Part shown: positions 33,294 through 44,835 of the stretch, piece by piece
Layout: the number at the start of each line of letters is the position of its first letter
Numbering within the stretch: the stretch's first letter is position 1
Source: Breviolum minutum Mf 1.05b.01
Lineage: Eukaryota; Sar; Dinophyceae; Suessiales; Symbiodiniaceae
DNA length: 64,000 bases
NCBI GenBank assembly: GCA_000507305.1
Contig: DF240174.1
Location: 133,047 to 197,046, forward strand
Reading direction: 5' to 3'
Program-made: the position numbers and the translations under genes
The notes under the pieces: generated by a model
What the model was told of the DNA's origin: nothing
What the model saw: only the letters and a program-made list of their open reading frames with translations
The model's database searches: none

Positions 33294-34567
33294 GCCTGTT
33301 ACATCACACAATCATTTCCCATGACGCTATCAGAGATATCACTTGATTCGTCGAAGAAGCATCTCAGCTCAAGGCACCTTGACCTCGAGAGCTTCGACAT
33401 CTGGCAATAGGTCCCTTGCAGCGGAAGGTGTTTCGGGAGGTGCTTTTTTTTTGGGATTCAACATAGGATTGTGGTTGAGTCACCCTTGAAAGACCAAATT
33501 GAAAAATCTACATCAGATTGGATCATTATGATCATTTCACTATCCCCTCAGAGGGTTCGACATGACATTCTACACTTTCAAGATATCAAAGTGTCGAATT
33601 CCTGTGAGAACAGGATTCAGGAATTGTTCCTCCACGCTTCGAGGCCTCCACAACCTGTGACCTCAGTTGTCGACTCTTCGTTTTCAAGTGCTGGTAATAG
33701 ATGCAAAAAAAACGACCATAATACATCGTAAGACCTTAAGGAGATGAGTTCCAACCGTTTTGTCATTTTTTTTTCATTGGTTTTCTGGTGAAGTTTTGTG
33801 ATCTCAAAACTCCGCCTGAATGATGCAAGTGGAAGTCGTGAAGCCAGGAATGCAGGGTCCATGCTGGATACGGAACAGAGGATTTCACTGGTCTAAATGT
33901 TTGTCGCTGCAATCAATGAGAAATACTATCATCCCAGTGTTTGATGTCAAGAGAATCATCATCATGACGAGGACTTGATGTTTGTGAGATAGCTTTGGTT
34001 TTGCTTTATAGAAATCTGTAATCATCTGGGTTTGCCTTGTGCAGCCAAACCCAGCTGTTGTCAATGACCTCAAGTAGCTTAGCTCTGAAGTCTGTATGTG
34101 GAACAAGAGATGTCAGCAATTCCAATTCAAGGAGAGTAGCAGGTAGCAGAAATGATATTTGAAGCTGCTTCTTTTCACTTTGATATGGTAAGCCAAAACT
34201 CGTGGCATCTGGGAATGGGCAGGTGCCTGCATGCATTTGTGGAACGAGGCATGACAATGAGGCAGCTGCTTGAAATTCAGACTGCCGCCCAATCTGCGTT
34301 CAAACTCTTAAACGCTACTAATCATTAGTCATACTTGTGCTTAAGGAGAATTCAGCACAAAAATGACTGCAAAACCAGGGTCGACTGTGGTACTTTAACA
34401 TGTTCATAGGCAAAGTCACAAACACAGCTTTTTGGAGTTGGGAATTCCAAGTGTTCTGAGTTCTCGTCACTTCTTTTTTGCACCGAAACGCGGCTCTTGT
34501 CTAAGCAATCTTCTCGTCCTAAATCCATCGGGATCGCCCAAACTGTACATGGTCTGTGCTTCGCCAC
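32728..34567 (-). CDS. multi-exon gene with acidic segment, unrecognised
   Basis: A series of minus-strand segments reads as one gene, 5' to 3'. WAIPMDLGREDCLDKSRVSV (34,567-34,390). CLVPQMHAGTCPFPDATSFG with SFLLPATLLELELLTSLVPH and FRAKLLEVIDNSWVWLHKAN (34,257-34,006). SSMDPAFLASRLPLASFRRS (about 33,880-33,800). LPALENEESTTEVTGCGGLE (about 33,690-33,620). RCLELRCFFDESSDISDS (about 33,400-33,320). Then LLQACAVIGLPSGSCATCGV with VLAKGGFAWRGKSRRGKRLA and the acidic run VEEEKEEEETEEELPVAS (about 33,190-32,960). A single CxxC and a basic patch followed by acidic residues suggest a nuclear or nucleic-acid-associated protein, but that is a guess. Confidence 0.45.
33235..33293. repeat. (CAT)n microsatellite
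   Basis: About 19 CAT triplets. The Met-rich minus frame through it is produced by the repeat. Confidence 0.98.
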
Positions 34568-34839
34568 TCAAACACTTCTGCTGTTGCTAAGTGACAGGCA
34601 ACGGTGTATCTCTGAGCTTGTGATGAGTATGTGGTGTGTATGAGTCTGTAGGTATGCAGTATGCATGATTCCATCGCAGGATTGCCTTGAAGGTAACATT
34701 TTGATAGAGATGGGTTGAGTCATCGCCCCAGTTCCAAGTCATCCAGGTCCTTGTGTTGTTGATTTCACAGAGATGGGATAGTCAAACCTCATGAGACCTG
34801 TTTTTTGCCGCAGCCTACCCTGACCTAGACCTTTCGATG

Positions 34840-35412
34840 AAACGGAAGCAGCTTTCCACCTCTTTCCACGACTGGAAGTCATGTTGTCACACGCCAGTCT
34901 CAAGGTAAGTCAGATCAAACCAAACATGTGTCCAATCAAAAACTTCTATACAAGATACTGTTGATGTGTAGAAAACCATGCACCAATCTGAACTGAACAT
35001 CCCAACACTTGCAGTGCTTTAACATTTTGTCCCTAACATCATATTGCAGTATCACCGAGTCGTTCCACTTCATTGAAAGGTTGACTCAACAGTGCCCTCT
35101 GCGCTTCATTGGCAGCAAAAGACCACCTCACTCGGCCAGTTCTACCAGGAATCACCATAGAGAAGAAGCATGGTTTCCTGAATATCTTCTTGATGACTTT
35201 CAGGACTATTTCAAGACTCTTTTTTGAGACTTTGGCAAGGCTGGGGCAATCTTGATAGGGATGGCCCTGCTGACATTTTCAAGAAATTTCAAGATGGGTT
35301 CTTGGTGAAGTGCCTGCACGAAAACTCTTGGACTTCACGTGAAGGTAGCTTGTGTTCGAACCCAGAAAAGAGGGCATTGACGTCTCTTCTTTTCACCTGC
35401 GTGACACTGTAA
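34840..35412 (+). CDS. plus-strand multi-exon gene candidate, 5' part
   Basis: A segment following a CTAG acceptor reads PFDETEAAFHLFPRLEVMLS then HASLK, and ends at a consensus donor AAG followed by GTAAGTC near 34,903. After an ATATTGCAG acceptor near 35,048 comes ITESFHFIERLTQQCPLRFI with HHREEAWFPEYLLDDFQDYF. A third segment (about 35,235-35,345) has GNLDRDGPADIFKKFQDGFL and VKCLHENSWTSREG. These are among the best plus-strand exons in the window. A minus-strand gene ends its 5' side at 34,567, so the two would be divergently arranged. No family is recognised. Confidence 0.45.
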
Positions 35413-35544
35413 CAATCAAAATAATACACTCACTATGCTGCAGTGATTCAAAGTAATGGTGGAATGAAGACTGGCCCAAGAATCCAAACATCCACAACCT
35501 ACTCGCGGCCGCACCGTACTTCCCAAACCTCACCATAGCTCATC

Positions 35545-35685
35545 TTTGGTGCCCAGCATTCACGAGTCGCTCGAAAGACCGGAGGTGTTCGAATCGCTCG
35601 ACACCTCCGAATCCGAGTCGTCCGAATCGCCATCCTGTAGAGCGTGGGATCCAGTGTCACTGCCGCGAAGCAATGGCACTTGAAG
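35545..35685 (+). CDS. possible further exon of the plus-strand gene
   Basis: The plus frame reads SLVPSIHESLERPEVFESLD then TSESESSESPSCRAWDPVSL and ends in a stop after RSNGT. It is a Ser/Glu-rich, probably disordered tail. A 197-codon minus frame overlaps (35,499-36,092), and its upstream end (ELVLLGANTQVWLHREKVRK) also looks coding, so strand use here is uncertain. Confidence 0.3.
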
Positions 35686-36099
35686 CTGCAAATATTTGGA
35701 GTCTGAGCTGATTTATTGATGCCACTGACACTGGTGGTAAAATACGAAAAAATCTGCCAACAAAGGTCCCTTCCTGCATATCCAAGATGTAGGTGTCCAA
35801 GTCGACATCCCGTGCCTTGCTGACGACAAATGTGGCATGGCAGCAGTTGTGTGTCAGCTACTTGGTTCAGAACTGATGTCATATTGAATTGATTTATTCC
35901 TGGAGTTTTGTATGAGTCGTCCTGTCTTGAACTTCCACATTGTTCGACACCTATTCTTACATCTGAATCTCGTGGCACAAGATCTCGATTTTCACAGGCT
36001 TCTTGACAAACTTGGTGGTTCTCCTTTCTGACTTTTTCCCTATGCAACCACACCTGGGTATTGGCCCCCAGAAGCACCAGCTCCTCTACCAAAGCCTAG

Positions 36100-36620
36100 C
36101 AGAGAGGCAACTGGATGGAAACTTTGGGTGAAGATGGAAATCTTCTCTGGCTCGAGACATCGTGAAAGGCACGTTAAGAGGATTTCAGTCTCCTCGAACT
36201 AGCGAGGTAGTTCCTTCTCCAACTTCCCCATTGGAACCGCCCGTCTTTTTTTTCTTTCTTCACTAGATAGCAACGTTCACGGGTTGAACTTCTCGAAACT
36301 CATAGGGTTTTTCGAAACGGTAAGGCACGCGTAGGGTGCTCAGGTCAGGTCAGGTCTAGGCCCGGCCCTTGGATCGGTGGTCCTGCCACTCCGCACTTCA
36401 AGGTGACCCTTGAGTGACGGCGGAAGAGACTTGAGCCGCGGTGGCAAAGGCAACACCAGGTAAGTCACGAAGGCGTCCAAGCACCTCCGTGAGAGCAGAG
36501 ACACGGGCCGGTGTCCCTGCTACAAAGGTATGCATACCTTAGGCGACTGGAATAACAGGTGGGGCCGGAGCTTGGTAGAGTGATAACTGCTGGCATACAT
36601 GTCATGTAAGATGTTTAAAG
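36100..36620. other. GC-rich spacer, no supported gene
   Basis: A short iterated CAGGTCAGGTCAGGTC lies near 36,344, and the 36,350-36,520 stretch is GC-rich. A donor-like GGTAAGTCACG is seen near 36,460 on the plus strand, but no convincing exon precedes it. Confidence 0.35.
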
Positions 36621-36623
36621 TCT

Positions 36624-38262
36624 TCAAAAGTTCGCAGAATCCAAGGTGCCCAAACAGACCACCTTCTCACCATCTTCTTTGGCAAGTTGGCGAACTTGAT
36701 CTTCAATGGTTTGGGCATACTGACGTGCATCAAACTGCTTGGTGAGGACCAACGAGAAGTCATTGGTTTCCATGCAATATGGCAGACAAAGGGTCCGCCC
36801 ATTCTCCTTTTGCAAATGGCAAAACGAGCTTGTGCAGCAATGGAACTAAAACACTGCTCTGAAGAATGAAAATATACAGAGTTAGACAGTTTGACTCGGT
36901 CTCGGAGTGTCAGGATCAACCGCCCAACATCTTCACAATCTGATATTAAGTCTTCCCCTTAAAAGAAATCAAAGCAACAAAGAAGCAAAGTTTGATAATA
37001 AGATGAGATATATAATGCACCTGCACTTTGTCTTGAAAAAAAACTCGCTCCTCATGTGCCAAGTGGAATGGAACATCATCGTCGACAAAATCCAGCAAAG
37101 TCTTGATTCCAGCTTGGGCAGCAATTCCCGGCGTACGCTCCGTTACTGAGAAGCCAGGAGTCAGCCATGTCGTAGGTCGAGTGCCCAGGCTTTGTTGTAA
37201 GTCATCCAGCCTAAGGTCCACAGGTGGGGTAACTATCTCCCATATTGGCCCTTTAAAAACCCACTCTTCTTGGCTGTTGTTTGATACATATTCTCAATAG
37301 TCATAGTTGGACAATTTGTGTTTTTCATCCACCACCACCAACAAATCATCATTATTAGAAAAAAAACAAAAACATCATTTCGCCAAAAACGGTTCAGATA
37401 TCTTAAACCAGCCAAGTTCGGAACGTCTGCTTGAAATAGGCTTCCTCTTCAGCACGAGACATGTGGGAAGCACCCTGGGAGTTGTTCAACCCATGAGCTC
37501 CAAACTCCCAGCCGGAGGACAGTAGAGCCTTCACCACATGCTCGTCCTCGTTTCGCAGTTTCAAACAGATGGGTGCTAAAATGACCCAAAAATGCCCCCC
37601 AAAAAGGAGTCCAATCAGTTGTGAAGGGTGAAGATTTGAGTGAAACATCCCAAACTTCAAAAATCCCCGCGAAAATCCCTCCGAAAACTTGTGAAGCAAA
37701 TCGCAAGTCTTCTTTGGTTGCTTCACTGTTGATGACCGCTGTGGCTGGAATGCCCAAGTCTTTGAACATGGACACCAACCGTTGTAAGCCACGTCGATTG
37801 CCATAGTCACGCCAACCACTGTTGGCCACTTCAGGTACTGATTGAAGGTGTGGCTGGATGGAAGGTCCCCGGCTGCCAGGCATAAAGACCTGTGAATTTT
37901 TTGATTTCTTTGGTTTGACTTGATGAAATGGAAGGTTGATAATGTTCATGTTCATATTTTATAGTAAATATAAGATTCCACTTATATGATTCATCCAAAT
38001 ACTCTTTGCCTTTGCAAATCCATTTCCCAAATTTCTATTGATACATATCCCCCACAAATACCAGACCATTCCTTGGTCGAATGGAACTTCAACCATGCGG
38101 ATCCACCTCCACATTCACCACCGGGACCACGAAAACTTTCTTGCCCTTGGCCCACCCAGGCTGAACTTCCTCGCGGTGCATGTCCACACCATACCCCTCC
38201 TTCAGCCACACCAGTCTGATACGATTGATGAACAAAATCCCATGAACCACAAAGGTTTCCAA
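36624..38262 (-). CDS. polysaccharide-deacetylase family protein (PuuE-type allantoinase-like), five exons
   Basis: Exon cores, 5' to 3', follow the order of the family. 38,262-38,096: LVWLKEGYGVDMHREEV and GKKVFVVPVVNVEVDPH, the first beta strand. 37,840-37,692: VPEVANSGWRDYGNRRGLQR with MFKDLGIPATAVINSEATK. 37,565-37,410: HVVKALLSSGWEFGAHGLNN then SQGASHMSRAEEEAYFKQTF. 37,215-37,040: LGTRPTTWLTPGFSVTERTP and AAQAGIKTLLDFVDDDVPFH. 36,815-36,640: GRTLCLPYCMETNDFSLVLT and QYAQTIEDQVRQLAKEDGEK. The W-R-DYGNR, G-W-E-FGAHG and W-L-TPG-x-S-x-T-x-RTP motifs match PuuE-like members, which hydrolyse allantoin without metal in some bacteria and otherwise act as deacetylases. The C-terminal strand expected after VVCLG is not found. 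In the first exon the reading shifts by one base after DPH (VEVPFDQGM continues in another frame). Confidence 0.7.
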
Positions 38263-38465
38263 TGAGAAGTAACAATGACATCACAACTGGTGCACAATGT
38301 TTTTCTATCACTGGCGAGGCTACAAAAGTTGGGTCCTAACAATCAAGTCACGGCAGAACAAGACATGTGACATACAGTACAATACAATAACCTTGTAATA
38401 TGTTTGTGTATGTTTCGTTTGCAGGTCAATGCATGCGACTGTTTACCTCCAAAGATTGGATCTTT

Positions 38466-40670
38466 TCACACGCTCCCGTCCTTGCCCATGAGCGGTACAG
38501 GGAAGGGTGTTGGTGCCAGACCATGCTTTTGAATGAACGGACGAGGATCAGGGAACTTCAATTTAAAGTCCCACTGCTCTGCCAAGCGCAATTTGTAGCC
38601 TTGCAAAATCTTGTGTTGGAATGGAACTGTTCACGGAAACACTGTGAGAGGAACAACCTGTTGAGGGTTTTCAAGAATTGAAAAAAACTTTTGATTTTTG
38701 GACAAATGTCAGGATTTGGATTCACGAAATTGTGAAACTGTGAGTTCATCTTGTGGGCTTCCAAATCCACTGCTTTCCGACGGTGAAGCGACTTCCCTCA
38801 CTAATGTGCCCAGGCGCAATCGCCATGGTTCATGGGCGCAGCTTGCGGCATTGTAGCCAAGGCTTCTACCACCTCCTGGGTTTTTTTTCAAGCTGTTCAT
38901 GGTGTAGAAATAGCTTTGATTGCAAGGAATTCCTTCCCCAACCATAGGGGCTTTTGACGGGCTTGAGACTGTTGTTCTGTTGCTTAGTTTGTGGCTACTG
39001 AAGAGACATGTATATGATATAAACTACCTATTACCGAACAGGTGCAGGATTTCTTCCACCAACATGCAAGCAAATCGCACAATCTCCACAATAAAAACTT
39101 TTTCTGTATGATATCACCAAATCCGTGGACGTTTTTACCATACGGATTATATAACTCAACAGGATCTCCAAGTTCTTTCTGCCCGCTCCTCGGTGTTGAT
39201 AATGAATGCCGACAAAGGAGGACCACAAGACACGGGAAAGTCATGCCAGGTACCTTGCTATCGGATAGTTGTATTGCATCAGAAATTACAAGACAACTCA
39301 GCTACACATTGGGTGAGCCTCCCCGTCCACTGTGACCGTTTTAACGTTTTGGAATTCCGGAATTGTCACGTCTTCACGGATCAATCTTCACTTTCCGCAA
39401 TGCACCTTTTTGAGGGTGTCAAGAAGAGAATTGCCAAAAAAAATGGAATCCCAGAAAGAATGACACGACTTCGACAAAAAAAAAGACGTTCACGAGATTT
39501 TCACGAGTGCCTTTCTTCAGGATGAGACCCATCCCTGCTGGGATGATGTACGCCTTGACGCGCTTGGGATCTGGTAAGGCACGATGCTTCTCATCCAAGT
39601 CGTCACGGTCATGCGTTGGTTCACCCAAAACGAAGAGACCTGACGGGTCGTCGGCATGTCAAAAACAGACCGGAGAAATGGGTACCTCTTATCAGACATT
39701 TCTGAGGGATTCCGAGAGTCTAGAAGACTTGCGAGGTGTGACATCATATCAATCGTATCCTTGGCATGCCCACAGTTTCCGTACCCAGCCGGACCTGGAT
39801 TCTTTCCAATGACAATGAAGGCTTGGGTCATCTCCAAATGGCGCTCCAACCAACTGACACTGTGGTCATCTCGCCAATGGATTTGTGAGGTTCGAACACA
39901 GGCCTGGGATCCGCGGCTGGAACTGTTTCAGGATACTTTTCATTTCGGAGGTTTCTTGCAAATTCTACTGATATTCTTCAGTTTCCTCTGATTTGTTGGT
40001 GGGGAGGAAGCTCTACAGAATTGGCAACTTTGGAAATCTCTTCTTATTCGACCTTCTTGAAATAGATTTAGGACCTAAGCTTCCAGAATCGCAATGTGAG
40101 TTCCCAAAACATCCCATCCAAACACTCCCCTTAGTGATTTAAAAAAGTTTCTTTGTTGGAGATGTCCAAAACACCCACCACCCAATGCTTGGGATGAGCA
40201 CTGCTCAGGGTTGCCAACCCCACCTGGTCCTTCCAGTCAGCCTCTTCATAATTGGCACCTTCAATGACCTCCCAGGTGCTTTGTCAAGTACGTCAGGACG
40301 GCTCTTCTCATTTTGAGGTGAGCATGATAACGGAAAAAAGATCAAAAATGAGGAAAACGAAGATAAAGAAGAAGGATGATGATGATGATGATGAAGAAAG
40401 GCCATGAGTGTACACGACTGCTGCAAAGGAATCAAGAGGGGCATGCTACGGATGAATTGGTGTTCCCCAGTGCAATGTGCTTTGGCATGCCTCAGAAGAC
40501 TCGGTGACACAATCTGTATTTAGACAAGTTGCAGTCTTGTAGTAAGGGATGCCCAAGCCAGGATTCACCACCGTGTCATCAACGAAATAGCCCAACTTGG
40601 CTGTATTTTCCCGAGTGGCAATCACCAAGTCCAGCATGCGAATGTCTTCATGCTTGCGCTTCTCAGGCAT
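38466..40670 (-). CDS. ureidoglycolate lyase (AllA) family protein, multi-exon
   Basis: The minus-strand exons follow the AllA fold order. 40,670-40,565 starts at an ATG: MPEKRKHEDIRMLDLVIATR, NTAKLGYFVDDTVVNPGLG. 40,275-40,165: WEVIEGANYEEADWKDQVGL. 39,890-39,805: IHWRDDHSVSWLERHLEMTQ then AFIVIGKN. 39,642-39,500, after a GTCAG acceptor: LFVLGEPTHDRDDLDEKHRA with LPDPKRVKAYIIPAGMGLIL and KKGT. 38,878-38,815, after a CCCAG acceptor: EVVEALATMPQAAPMNHGD. 38,612-38,466: YKLRLAEQWDFKLKFPDPRP with FIQKHGLAPTPFPVPLMGKD and a stop at 38,466. LERH-x3-TQAFI, VLGEP and AYIIPAG-x-G match ureidoglycolate lyase, which splits ureidoglycolate into glyoxylate and urea. The exon carrying the residues after KKGT was not found. 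A segment at 39,185-39,095 (RSGQKELGDPVELYNPYGKN) may be another exon. The deacetylase gene follows 204 bp downstream. Confidence 0.7.
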
Positions 40671-40964
40671 GGCTGAAGTTGCGGTTTGGCACGTCAGAGA
40701 TCACACCGTGGGAATGACTAAATCTGTGAGCCCAACACCCAAATGCCCAGATCAGGTCATGAAAGATCCAAAGACATTCCCAAGAATAAAAATCAAAGCA
40801 CCGGAAGACAAATAGAATGACACCCATACAACTCCCCCACCCCCCCAAAAAAAACAAAACAAAAGACAATCTTGATAAAAATTCACATGAATTCATAACC
40901 TCATCAGCCTCATCCCCCAACTTCATCTACATTCAGCCATCCAGCCATCCAAAAAAGAGGAAAG

Positions 40965-41045
40965 CACCTCATCTGGATCGCGTTTGTCCAACAAGGCCTC
41001 GCGCAATTCTGTAACCAACTCATAGGTCGCAGCCTCGCTGCGAAG
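40965..41045 (-). CDS. probable exon, unrecognised
   Basis: The minus frame reads RSEAATYELVTELREALLDK then RDPDEVLSSF. It resembles a segment at 45,665-45,735 (RSQAATRELLWELRRALCER), suggesting paralogous exons. It lies about 300 bp upstream of the AllA-like gene's ATG. Confidence 0.45.
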
Positions 41046-41829
41046 GAAAAAAATCGTCGTGGAGACAACGACCGGTGAATTCAAAAGCTAGCTAAGCTAA
41101 GATGCGACGCTAAATGGGAAATCAGAAAAATGTATATCATTTATAAATTATAATATTGTATCTATGTCTACAACTATATTTATTTGTTTATTTGATAATG
41201 ATATATGAACGAAGCTACCACTAATAGAAATCTTGAACACCGATGCTCTGGGATTCTTTTCTTGGTGCTTCGTGCGGTTCATGTGGAGCTCTGCGATTTC
41301 TTTCTTAAGCTTGATCTGGTTTCACCTTTGGTTTCGGGCCAAATGATATTGATTCCTAAGATAAGTCCATTTCTGGAGGGATTGCCCATACTTGAAACTA
41401 CCCTTTGGCAAGGCAGAAATCTCCCCCAGATAGATTCTAAATGGATGTGATGTGGCTGGTTTTTTGCTGGACTCAACAATTCAATAATGGTAGATGGCTA
41501 AGAAAAGAAATGCTCGCGCTTTGATTGTTGTCTATGTTTGCAACACAACGAAATCGAAGAAGGCAATGAAAAGGCACCAATCTTCAGAAGGAAACTCCGT
41601 GGATACATGAGTGCAAATTGACGTAAACATGGAACCCATCATTTTCCAGAAACAGTTCTAAGAAGTTCGGAGGTGGAAGAGTGGAACATTTTTTGCGTAT
41701 ACAGTAATCCAACGTAGTTATACTAGATGAAAAAGATGTCAAGAGCTGACCTTTGGCTAACTTTGCTTAAACATCATACATCTTACACCTGACAGCCTGA
41801 GTCATGCATTCCAAACACCAAAAAAAAAC

Positions 41830-42000
41830 CGTCGCCGCCTGCGCTTCAGAAGATGCCACTGAACGTTCACCTGGCACATCAAACTCCGATGATGCGTTGG
41901 AAAATGCATGATGTTCACCAGGAATGGACCCAGGCCAGCCACCCAAATTTGAGAGGCGTGCCAAACTTCTCCACCATGATCCACCGCAGCTCCTGAAGCA
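41830..42000 (-). CDS. probable exon, unrecognised
   Basis: The minus frame reads WRSLARLSNLGGWPGSIPGE, then HHAFSNASSEFDVPGERSVA and SSEAQAA. It is polar with Gly/Pro turns. It belongs to the minus-strand series between 41 and 47 kb. Confidence 0.4.
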
Positions 42001-42704
42001 TTTTTTCAAAATACTCGAGACTAGACATATCAGGTTTTTATGGATCTAACATCAAGTCAGAAGGTGCTGTAGGTGCTGTTGATGTCAACTTCCGAATACT
42101 GTTAGAAGCCAGTAGCTGCATGTCGTTGAGTAGAATGTCATAGTCATACCGTCATAGCCTTCAGCTCTCAATACAATCCATGTGGTTTAAAATACTCATG
42201 ATGATCATATGAATATGATCTTCATGAGCCCTGTTTCATCTACGTTATCATGGGTTTTCAAACGTCCAACTCCCGGCAACTCCGGATCTCCTCTTTCTCA
42301 TTTGCATCTCGGCAGCGTCGCAAGGCCAACAACACCCCAGCCTGAAACGAAGCGCTGAGCATCACCTAATGGTGATCCATATAAGCTAGTTGGTGGTTGA
42401 ACCAACCCCTTTGAAAAATATGCTCCTCAAAACTCAAAATGGGAATCTTCCCCAATTTTCGGGGTGAAAATAAAAAATTAAAAAAAATTGAAACCACCAC
42501 CCAGTAAGTATTTGTTTCGGTTGGAAAAGTGACGAGTCCACCCTCTATCTAGATATGCCTAGTGGCACTAGGTCTGCCGGAATTTTGGAGGTGGAGAAGG
42601 TATGAACCCACCAATTTTCATAGGTCAAACTCGATCCTGAAAACAAAACTGGCTTCTCTTTTAAACCCAACCATCCCTCCAGCATCACGAAATCTCATCT
42701 ATGG

Positions 42705-42815
42705 ATCCCAAGCATCTGCAGTGTCTCCATCTTTCAGCCGCTTCTTGGCTGCCTTGACGAAAGCTTTGAGTCTAGACAAAGCTTGCTGACTTTGCTCAGT
42801 GGATAGAACCTTCCC
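42705..42815 (-). CDS. probable exon, helical
   Basis: The minus frame reads VLSTEQSQQALSRLKAFVKA then AKKRLKDGDTADAWDP before a stop. The amphipathic, Lys-rich helix is a typical exon pattern. The plus frame over the same bases is less regular. Confidence 0.45.
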
Positions 42816-43196
42816 ACTTCCAAGCTTCAGGTACTAAGTGTCAAGGGACTTTTTTCTTGCAGTTTCCAATGCAGGCTCTTTTCGTTGAATCACCAATTGA
42901 ATCCCTATGAATGATACCTTTGTCGTTTGCCTTGGTTACTCCCACACACGTTTCAACGATTGGCACCTTCACGTTGCCGCTCTGCACCAGGATCCAGAGG
43001 CTCACGTCCTGATGCTACGTGATGCTACCCTGTCTTTTTGCTCCCCAGTTAACAACAACATGCAGGTAGGTAGATTCGAGTCATCTGGTGACTGGAAGGA
43101 GCATGTGTTGTGGAATGGACTATAACAACTGTTTTGCTGGTGATAAACCTCCATTCCGAATTCATATCCTTCAAGCTGTTTCACAGTTCTGCTAGT

Positions 43197-43325
43197 TCAA
43201 CTGATCCACAAGCTTTTGTCCTTAATCACCTTCAGCTGTGCGGAACACTCTCCACGATTCACAGCTGCCAGGAATTTGTCCTTAACCAACCGTGGCTCGG
43301 CAAAGAGACCAATGAATGAGATGTG
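43197..43325 (-). CDS. probable exon, unrecognised
   Basis: The minus frame reads IGLFAEPRLVKDKFLAAVNR then GECSAQLKVIKDKSLWIS before a stop at 43,197. The hydrophobic/charged alternation is good. Confidence 0.4.
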   Translation of the reverse strand, partial: HISFIGLFAEPRLVKDKFLAAVNRGECSAQLKVIKDKSLWIS

Positions 43326-43543
43326 ATGTGACCTTCCATTTTCCCTCATCAAATACAACGGCGTTGTAAGACACACACCAAAACAATCCAAAAGAAAACA
43401 GAAAACAACAACAAAACACAAAAATGCATCATTCCCATCCCTAAGCTTCCAAAAAACCCCCCCTCCCTCCCCATTCTTCTGGGAAAAAAAACAAAAGCCG
43501 AGCGCCTCTATCTCATGACGCAGCTGGATGTCAGAGATTTGTC

Positions 43544-43740
43544 TTAAAGCTGCCAGGGCCTAGCTGCCAGGAGATGTGCTTTTGGCCGTCGTTTTCCGGT
43601 CCACCGCCCCACCTGTCGATCCACAGTGGCGCCATGCAGGAGGAGAGCATTCACGGCAGTGATCTGACGGCCGTTGGGAATCGGGGAACTGGCGATTCCC
43701 AAAACAAACAAAAAATATGGCATGGGAAAGCTGAGAGAAC
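43544..43740 (-). CDS. probable exon, possibly ankyrin-like
   Basis: The minus frame reads SSPIPNGRQITAVNALLLHG then ATVDRQVGRWTGKRRPKAHL. The NALLLHGATVD part recalls an ankyrin helix-turn, but only one partial repeat is visible. Confidence 0.35.
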
Positions 43741-44327
43741 AAGTTTTAGCACTACACATCTGGAGATTTTTTGAGTTTCAGCAGAGTGTGAGCCAACAAA
43801 TGAGTCTTGAGATGATGACTTGTGGCGGCCAGAGAAGCAGTCTCGAGAGAAGGAGTGACTGGATTATTTTCGCTAACAAGCAGTTTTGGATTATATATAG
43901 ACTTGGACAAGAGTGTGCGGTACCCTGCAAATGTTTTTCCAAACACAGATTTTGAAGAGTGACAGAATGTTCACGACTGCCAAAAGCATAAACCCCTGAA
44001 GTCCAACTGCGAAATTGAATGTCATTGAAGCCCACTAAGGAGTCGATGCGAAGCTGCTAAGCAGCTTCTGAACATCCAAGAAATCGCAAGCAACACCGCA
44101 GTTCTTGTCCCCACTGGGCTTACGTTGCGACCACGCACAGCAAGGGTCAAGGGTTTCCTGGACACAAAAACCAACTTGCACTCAAAGTGGGCTATAGGGT
44201 TTTCTCAGTGACCATGACTCTAATTCCAGTGAGACTGGTGGAATGGTCCAATGATTCCAGTAATCATTTCCAATGATTGATCCTTGGTTTCAACCAATCT
44301 TCTTCAATTGAATGATGGTGGACTTTT

Positions 44328-44835
44328 TTAGGCATGACTTTGAGGATCCAGGCTCGAAACCGGCATGATTGGGGTCAGCGTTGAATTCAACAGCCTGGCC
44401 CAGGTTGCAATTGGTGAAGATTTGGGTTTTCGTGAGGTTTTTTGGGGCAAATTTGTCCCCAAAGTCACATCAAACCATTCTGCATCCTGGATTGGTTTCA
44501 AAGAGACCGTTTCAGACTTCACCTTTTTGATGGCCAACTCCAGCTGCTTAGGATCTGCAAACCTGTGTCGGTCAGCATTGGCTGGAAAATCATAGAAAAT
44601 CACCTGATTCCTGACCTCAATTCCTACATCCACATCACATTTCAATTGCAAAAGTTGGCCAAAACTGACAAAGATCAAGTCATGATCAAGCCTGACATTA
44701 CTCCCAGTCCTCCCAGCCTGTTCAACGCCAACAGATCCAGGCAGTTTCGCGGTGCTTCATCATAGTCGGTGCTAAAACGAGGCCCACCCGGCCGTCCCAT
44801 CTCTTCATCATCGCTGCTATTTTCATCGGAGGCCT
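44328..44835 (-). CDS. two exons of an unrecognised gene
   Basis: The upstream exon (44,835-44,712) reads ASDENSSDDEEMGRPGGPRF, STDYDEAPRNCLDLLALNRL. The downstream one (44,620-44,328) reads NQVIFYDFPANADRHRFADP, KQLELAIKKVKSETVSLKPI, QDAEWFDVTLGTNLPQKTSR and RLLNSTLTPIMPVSSLDP, with a stop at 44,328. An acidic disordered segment is followed by a globular part. It is among the better unassigned coding sequences, and I recognise no family. Confidence 0.5.

Noticed and set aside
35499..36092. 197-codon minus frame
   Set aside because: Only its upstream end looks coding. The downstream half is basic and irregular and overlaps a Ser/Glu-rich plus-strand segment.
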